Below, one piece after another: positions 17,370 to 21,732 of a stretch of 21,732 nt of DNA. The first letter of the stretch is position 1; the number at the start of each line of letters is the position of its first letter. The notes below the pieces were generated by a model. The model worked only from the letters and a program-made list of their open reading frames with translations. It had not been told where the DNA came from and searched no databases. Source of the DNA: an uncultured Paludibacter sp. (GTDB taxonomy: Bacteria; Bacteroidota; Bacteroidia; Bacteroidales; Paludibacteraceae); the NCBI GenBank assembly GCA_937927845.1, contig CALFXE010000174.1, positions 1 to 21,732 on the forward strand, read 5' to 3'. The position numbers and the translations under genes were made by a program.

Positions 17370-18983
17370 ATGAAACATAACAAGTTATTTTTTCTGATGC
17401 TTATACTATCTGCTAATTTGACCGTTTTTTCGGCAAAAGTGGATAATCCTGATGTCTTTGGTTCAGTAGGAAGTATGAGCGGTGGATTGGATATCAGACA
17501 GCAACATCAAACTACTTTCACTAATCCTGTAATTTTGGGTGATGTTGCTGATCCTACTGTTATTAAAGTGGATGGTGTATATTATGCTTGTGGAACTTCT
17601 TCAGAATGGGCTCCTTATTATCCTATGTACTCATCTACGGATTTGATAAACTGGAAACAAGAAGGACATGTATTCAATAAAAAACCATCTTGGACATCCA
17701 ATTCTTTTTGGGCACCTGAACTGTATTATCACAACAATAAGGTGTTTTGTTATTATACTGCTAGAAACAAAAAGAATGGCATTTCAGGAATAGGTGTAGC
17801 AAGCACCGATGACCCCACTAAAGAGTTTACCGACCATGGTTTACTGATAGAACATGGAAAAGAGGCTATAGATGCTTATGTGTTTAATGACGACGGACAA
17901 CTTTACATTTCATGGAAAGCTTATGGTTTAGAATCCAGACCGATTGAGTTGGTGGCGTCTAAACTTTCATATGATGGACTACGACTGGAAGGTGAACCTT
18001 TCTCTCTTTTAAAAGATGATGAAGAGATTGGAATGGAAGGGCAAAGTCATTTTAAACACGGAGATTATTATTATATAGTTTATGCTGCACGTGGATGTTG
18101 TGGTTTTAATAGCGATTATGAAGTACGAGTTGCACGCTCAAAAAGTTTCAAAGGTCCTTACGAAAAGTATGAGCATAATCCTATACTTGCAGGTTTAAAA
18201 CATGATTTTATTTCTATAGGTCATGGAACTATAGTTGAAACGGATGATAATCGCATGTTCTATATGTGTCATGCTTATTTGAATGGCGAAGGAAAGTATG
18301 CAGGTCGTCAGCCTGTTATTTATGAAATGTATGTAGATGATAATGATTGGATGGCATTTAAAGGAGGGCAAATAGCACGTAAAACTCAAACTTTGCCCTT
18401 TGAAGGTAGTTATCAGCAATCATCTCAAGCCTTTGAAGATGATTTTACATCAACAACATTAAATGTAAATTGGACATGGAATTATCCTTATTCTGATATT
18501 CAAACTACAATCAGAAATGGTAACTTATATCTTACGGGAAAGCCTGTTGGTAAGAAAGCCGTCAATGGAAATGCTTTATGTGTTAGACCGCAATTTCCTG
18601 ATTATGAATATCAAACACAAGTAGTAAATCGCAACAAGAGTTTAAAAGGGTTAACCCTATATGGCGATTATGAAAATTTTGTAGCTTGGGGAGTTGAAGA
18701 TAATCAGTTTGTATTAAAGCAATATGATAATAATAAAGAAGTTGTTCTGTTTTCTAAGCCTATTGAAAGTCAATATTCCTATGTGAAAATATTGGTTAAA
18801 GAAGGTCGAAAATTAGACTTCTATTATGCTGATAAAGAAGAAGAGTGGAATAAGGCTTTAGATTCTTCTATAGATATGGAGAAGTTGGTTCGTTGGGATA
18901 GAATTGCTCGTCCGGGATTGATACATATTGGAGAAACAAAAGAGCATGCTGCTTTTTCGTATTTTAAATTGACTAAATTATAA
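17370..18983 (+). CDS. GH43 family glycoside hydrolase with C-terminal beta-sandwich
   Basis: A 537-residue exported enzyme. The signal is MKHNKLFFLMLILSANLTVF then SA. The five-bladed propeller (about 48-345) carries the GH43 catalytic triad: GDVADPTVIK (Asp61, base), EAIDAYVF (Asp168, pKa modulator) and GMEGQSHF (Glu223, acid). Residues about 355-537 form a second beta-sandwich (starting AFEDDFTSTTLNVNWTW) similar to the GH43_C2/DUF1349 type often fused to GH43 enzymes. All three catalytic residues are present, so activity is expected. GH43 covers alpha-L-arabinofuranosidase, beta-xylosidase, exo-galactanase and beta-D-galactofuranosidase activities; the sequence alone does not choose. Beside GH92 and GH130 genes, a furanose-decorated mannan is one explanation (inference). 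It lies 41 bases after SusC. No lipobox is seen, so it is probably periplasmic. Confidence 0.93.
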   Translation: MKHNKLFFLMLILSANLTVFSAKVDNPDVFGSVGSMSGGLDIRQQHQTTFTNPVILGDVADPTVIKVDGVYYACGTSSEWAPYYPMYSSTDLINWKQEGHVFNKKPSWTSNSFWAPELYYHNNKVFCYYTARNKKNGISGIGVASTDDPTKEFTDHGLLIEHGKEAIDAYVFNDDGQLYISWKAYGLESRPIELVASKLSYDGLRLEGEPFSLLKDDEEIGMEGQSHFKHGDYYYIVYAARGCCGFNSDYEVRVARSKSFKGPYEKYEHNPILAGLKHDFISIGHGTIVETDDNRMFYMCHAYLNGEGKYAGRQPVIYEMYVDDNDWMAFKGGQIARKTQTLPFEGSYQQSSQAFEDDFTSTTLNVNWTWNYPYSDIQTTIRNGNLYLTGKPVGKKAVNGNALCVRPQFPDYEYQTQVVNRNKSLKGLTLYGDYENFVAWGVEDNQFVLKQYDNNKEVVLFSKPIESQYSYVKILVKEGRKLDFYYADKEEEWNKALDSSIDMEKLVRWDRIARPGLIHIGETKEHAAFSYFKLTKL

Positions 18984-19003
18984 TTAGATATTTTGGTAAA
19001 ATA

Positions 19004-20395
19004 ATGAAACGAATTTATATAGCATTAGTAATTTTTGCAAGTTTAGTTACCGCATCATTTTCACAAACTTTAATCCCTTTTAAAGATGGTGAACGTGCAG
19101 TTTTTTTAGGAAATAGTATAACAGATGGTGGACATTATCATTCATATATTTGGCTGTATTATATGACTCGTTTTCCTTATATGAATATACAGGTGATGAA
19201 TGCAGGTATAGGTGGCGATACTGCTTACGATATGTATAAAAGATTGGATGGTGATGTGTTTAGTAAAAATCCTACTACGCTCTTTGTAACTTTTGGCATG
19301 AATGACTCTGGGTATATGGAGTACAATGGAGACAATCCACAAGAGTTTGGTAATCAGAAATACCAAGAGTGTTATAAGAATTTCCAGAAAATAGAGAAAC
19401 GCTTATTAGGCTTACCTAACACCAAAATAGTAATGCTTGGAGGTTCGCCTTATGATGAGCATGCAAAGATTCAAGGTAATACAGCTTTGAATGGTAAGAA
19501 TGATGTGATGATAAGAATAGTTGAGTTTCAACGTAAAGCAGCTGAAAAACATGGATGGCAGTTTCTTGATTTAAATGAAACCATGTCTGATATTAATGCA
19601 ACTTTCCAAAAACAAGATTCTACATTTACTCTTTGTGGCAATGACCGCATCCATCCTGATAATGATGGACATATGGTTATGGCATATTTAATCTTAAAAG
19701 CACAAGGTTTTGTAGGGAATAAAGTGGCAGATATTGAGATTGATGCAAATAAAAAAGGTTCTATTATCAAATCGGATAATTGTGAAATCTCTGATGTAAC
19801 TCAAAATAGCAAAGAATTATCTTTTACTTATTTAGCCAATGCTTTACCGTATCCTATAGATACTGTTGCAAGAGGTTGGGGAGCTAAAAAATCACAATCT
19901 AAAGCATTGAAATATATTTCTTTTATGGAAGAAATGAATCAAGAGCTACTGAAGATTATCGGTATGAAGAAAGGATCTTATTCTTTAACTATCGATAATG
20001 AAAACGTAGGTGTATGGTCTTCTGAAGAATTTAAGAATGGAATTAATTTGGCAAAAGAAACTAAAACTCCTCAATATCAACAATCTTTGGCAATTATGCA
20101 TTTGAATGAATTTCGTTGGGAGATAGAAAGAAACTTTCGAGATTATGCATGGGTGCAATTTGGTTTCTTCCAAGAAAAAGGTTTGTTATTCGCTAATAAT
20201 GCAAAATCTGTTGAGGTCATGGATCAAAACTTAGATAAGAATTTATGGTTAAGAGTGCATCGTGAGACTTATTCTAAATACATGCATCAAGCCGTAAGAG
20301 AGGCGAGAGAGAAAGAAATGGAGCTGTTGATTTCTAAGATATATGAAACCAATAAACCTGTGAGTAGAAGAATCAAAATTAAAAAAATCAATTAA
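19004..20395 (+). CDS. SGNH/GDSL-family hydrolase with long C-terminal extension
   Basis: A 463-residue exported esterase-like enzyme. The signal is MKRIYIALVIFASLVTASFS. SGNH blocks are in order: FLGNSITDGG (Ser38 nucleophile), NAGIGGDT (Gly70), FGMNDSG (Asn100) and DRIHPDNDGH (Asp214 and His217). The catalytic domain ends near residue 235. A further 230 or so residues are mixed and then strongly helical and charged, including MHLNEFRWEIERNFRDYAWV and a very basic end (SRRIKIKKIN). This two-part layout occurs in other SGNH proteins of Bacteroidota and Planctomycetes (recalled). In a PUL the likely job is removal of acetyl or other acyl esters from the glycan so the glycosidases can act. The substrate is unknown. 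It follows the GH43 gene by 20 bases, in the same operon. Confidence 0.93.
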   Translation: MKRIYIALVIFASLVTASFSQTLIPFKDGERAVFLGNSITDGGHYHSYIWLYYMTRFPYMNIQVMNAGIGGDTAYDMYKRLDGDVFSKNPTTLFVTFGMNDSGYMEYNGDNPQEFGNQKYQECYKNFQKIEKRLLGLPNTKIVMLGGSPYDEHAKIQGNTALNGKNDVMIRIVEFQRKAAEKHGWQFLDLNETMSDINATFQKQDSTFTLCGNDRIHPDNDGHMVMAYLILKAQGFVGNKVADIEIDANKKGSIIKSDNCEISDVTQNSKELSFTYLANALPYPIDTVARGWGAKKSQSKALKYISFMEEMNQELLKIIGMKKGSYSLTIDNENVGVWSSEEFKNGINLAKETKTPQYQQSLAIMHLNEFRWEIERNFRDYAWVQFGFFQEKGLLFANNAKSVEVMDQNLDKNLWLRVHRETYSKYMHQAVREAREKEMELLISKIYETNKPVSRRIKIKKIN

Positions 20396-20503
20396 ATTTA
20401 TTTTTTCTTTAATAGTTTTTTCTTACTTATTCGTCTTAATAAATGTAGGGGTAATTGAAGCTCCACTATAAATAATTTAGTATTAATATTTAATTTTATT
20501 GTT

Positions 20504-21427
20504 ATGAAAAGAATTTTTATCTCATTATTTGTTGCTTTAATAAGCAGTGTGGTAGTTCATGCAGGCACCTGGGTTGTAGGTGTTAATCATGTTGTTAACT
20601 TATTGGAAAGTATCGAACAGGGTACAGGTGATGTTCCACCGGAGGTGCCTTATAAGGTAGACCCTCTGAATGAAGAGAATAGGCTGGTGAATACTGATCT
20701 TGAGGTTTGGGAGCTGATAGATGGTATTACTCTTACAGAAGAAGATGTTCAGCCGGAATATTTAGATTGGGAAAATCCGGATAACCATTGGCGTGCTTTT
20801 GTTGCAATAGACTTCTCAGACAAAGGATACAAACAAAAAGATGAAACAGTGATTTCTTTTATCCAGCCCAGTGTTTATGAATTTGATTATCCTGGTGGCG
20901 TAGAACCTCTAACTGGTGATGATTATGCAAATTATTGTGATAGACGTGATCTCAGATGGTTGGAATATATTGATTTATCAGGAAATGATTTTCATACAAT
21001 TGAGATTGATGGAGGTATATATCAAGATATGATTTTAAAAGAAGTGAATCTATCTAATAATCCAAATTTAACATCTTTAATAGTTGAAAATTGTGCTGCT
21101 TTAGAAGTGTTGGATATTTCTAATACCGGATTAAGTGCAGCAGACATTCAGGACATTACAGATGCAGTTTTAGATGCATCTCCTGATGCGCAAATTATAG
21201 TAGGGGCTACTTCAGTTGGAAAAGTTGATAGTGCAACTCCTTTTGTGTATGCAACTAAAAATAATATTATGATTTCTAATAAAAATCCTGATGCTACGGT
21301 GGAGGTGTATGATATATTCGGTCGTATGATAGTAAGAACTGCAAATAACGATATTGAAATTTCTAATTTCAATCGCGGTGTTTATTTAGTTAAAGTGGGA
21401 GATCAAGTAACTAAGATTAAAAAGTAA
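20504..21427 (+). CDS. Secreted leucine-rich-repeat-like protein with T9SS C-terminal sorting domain
   Basis: A 307-residue protein of unknown function. The signal is MKRIFISLFVALISSVVVHA. An acidic N-terminal region (about 25-145) has no recognised motif. Residues about 148-225 show irregular leucine-rich-like repeats: LRWLEYIDLSGNDFHTIEID, LKEVNLSNNPNLTSLIVENC and ALEVLDISNTGLS. Residues about 260-307 match a type A T9SS sorting domain: DATVEVYDIFGRMIV, then NFNRGVYLVKVGDQVTKIKK. Expected fate is transport through the type IX system, removal of the tail and attachment to, or release from, the cell surface. The 108-base gap before it has no clear promoter or terminator, so read-through from the PUL is possible but independent transcription cannot be excluded. 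A binding or adhesion role is a guess from the repeats. Confidence 0.85.
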   Translation: MKRIFISLFVALISSVVVHAGTWVVGVNHVVNLLESIEQGTGDVPPEVPYKVDPLNEENRLVNTDLEVWELIDGITLTEEDVQPEYLDWENPDNHWRAFVAIDFSDKGYKQKDETVISFIQPSVYEFDYPGGVEPLTGDDYANYCDRRDLRWLEYIDLSGNDFHTIEIDGGIYQDMILKEVNLSNNPNLTSLIVENCAALEVLDISNTGLSAADIQDITDAVLDASPDAQIIVGATSVGKVDSATPFVYATKNNIMISNKNPDATVEVYDIFGRMIVRTANNDIEISNFNRGVYLVKVGDQVTKIKK

Positions 21428-21466
21428 AACCTTAATTTCATACGAATAGTTGCTTTTCTAATACTA

Positions 21467-21474
21467 TAAATTTG
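21467..21474 (+). promoter_or_regulatory. Possible Bacteroidota -7 promoter element (TAnnTTTG)
   Basis: TAAATTTG matches the Bacteroidetes -7 consensus exactly. The best -33-like match upstream (GTTG at 21449-21452) is imperfect and only 14 bases away, closer than usual. The following hairpin at 21533 would lie in the transcript leader. In such AT-rich DNA this may be chance. Confidence 0.2.
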
Positions 21475-21532
21475 TATTTAAATTAATTTAAAAGAATTAT
21501 TAATAAATTATTAATTAATAAGCCTTAATAAT

Positions 21533-21577
21533 GTAAAGGCTGTTCCGATATTTTCGAAGAATAGCCTTTACTCTTTT
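21533..21577 (+). terminator. Rho-independent terminator-like hairpin
   Basis: GTAAAGGCTGTTC (21533-21545) pairs with GAATAGCCTTTAC (21559-21571) in a 13-base-pair stem with one G-T wobble and a 13-base loop. CTCTTTT follows at once. It lies 105 bases after the T9SS protein gene and 32 bases before the next start, so it probably ends the operon. Confidence 0.75.
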
Positions 21578-21609
21578 ATTCTCAAATTCCAATAAAAATA
21601 TTTGTTATC

Positions 21610-21732
21610 ATGAAAAAAATTATATTACTTGTTTTAATGAGTATAAGTGTATTGGTGCACGCTAATCAAACTTCAAATTATCTCCTGACTTTGTCAATGC
21701 GACACCTTTTTAAGTTTCGCACCAAAAATCAC
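21610..21732 (+). CDS. Start of an exported protein, truncated by the window edge or by an insertion
   Basis: ATG 21610 opens a frame that runs to the window end (41 codons). MKKIILLVLMSISVLVHANQ is a clear signal peptide, very like that of the preceding T9SS-tailed protein. The downstream residues (SNYLLTLSMRHLFKFRTKNH) are basic and unlike a mature secreted domain. The DNA from about 21680 (CTGACTTTGTCAATGCGACA) also looks less AT-rich than the flanks. Either this is a genuine protein of unknown family or the gene is broken just after its signal by a foreign sequence such as an insertion-sequence end. Confidence 0.5.
   Translation, partial: MKKIILLVLMSISVLVHANQTSNYLLTLSMRHLFKFRTKNH

Larger units (their letters stand above)
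81..20395 (+). other. Mannoside-directed polysaccharide utilization locus (PUL)
   Basis: Eleven consecutive + strand genes: GH92, GH92, GH130, SusD, DUF5004-like, DUF4961-like, SusC, SusD, SusC, GH43 and SGNH. Most gaps are 6-45 bases; only the 105-base gap at 5704-5808 is wide enough for an internal promoter, and no consensus TAnnTTTG element is visible there. All products carry export signals. The two SusC/SusD sets plus three mannoside enzymes define a glycan import and breakdown locus. The substrate is inferred, not shown. No regulator is encoded within it. Confidence 0.88.

Noticed and set aside
20444..20472. Weak hairpin TAGGGG...CTCCACTA before the T9SS protein gene
   Set aside because: The stem is about six pairs with a bulge and a wobble, and has no following T-run; too weak to call a terminator.
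1..21732. CRISPR arrays, tRNA or rRNA genes, long direct repeats
   Set aside because: None seen on reading. The similarity between the two SusC and the two SusD genes is at protein level only, not a DNA repeat.

Overview
The window is AT-rich DNA from a member of the Bacteroidota, most likely the order Bacteroidales. It is almost entirely one co-directional polysaccharide utilization locus (PUL). The evidence is two SusC/RagA-type TonB-dependent transporters, two SusD/RagB-type lipoproteins, several lipoproteins and exported glycoside hydrolases, A-rich leaders instead of Shine-Dalgarno sites, and a type IX secretion (T9SS) C-terminal sorting domain near the right end. The T9SS domain fits groups such as Paludibacter, Prevotella, Dysgonomonas or Porphyromonas relatives better than Bacteroides proper (inference). 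Every gene is on the + strand. No gene-free stretch exceeds 300 bases; the longest is 182 bases (21428-21609) and holds a terminator-like hairpin.

Layout: (1) 1-66, the last 21 codons of an upstream exported or operon gene. (2) 81-5703, three mannoside enzymes: two GH92 alpha-mannosidases and a GH130 lipoprotein whose residues fit a beta-1,2-mannosidase rather than a phosphorylase. (3) 5809-17328, a double transport block in the order SusD, DUF5004-like lipoprotein, DUF4961-like lipoprotein, SusC, SusD, SusC. In each unit SusD precedes SusC, the reverse of the common order. (4) 17370-20395, a GH43 enzyme with a C-terminal beta-sandwich and an SGNH/GDSL esterase-like hydrolase. (5) 20504-21427, a small secreted leucine-rich-repeat-like protein with a T9SS tail, followed by a terminator. 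(6) 21610-end, a signal peptide followed by sequence that stops resembling its surroundings, possibly the edge of a mobile element.

Working model (inference): surface lipoproteins (the SusDs and the DUF5004/DUF4961 pair) capture a mannose-rich glycan. SusC channels import it. GH92 and GH130 enzymes remove alpha- and beta-linked mannose, while the GH43 and SGNH enzymes remove a furanose or pentose decoration and an ester. A beta-mannose-capped, decorated fungal or yeast mannan is the simplest substrate that needs this set, but plant or algal glycans remain possible. There is no regulator (HTCS, SusR, ECF sigma/anti-sigma) and no obvious endo-acting mannanase in the window; these may lie upstream of position 1.
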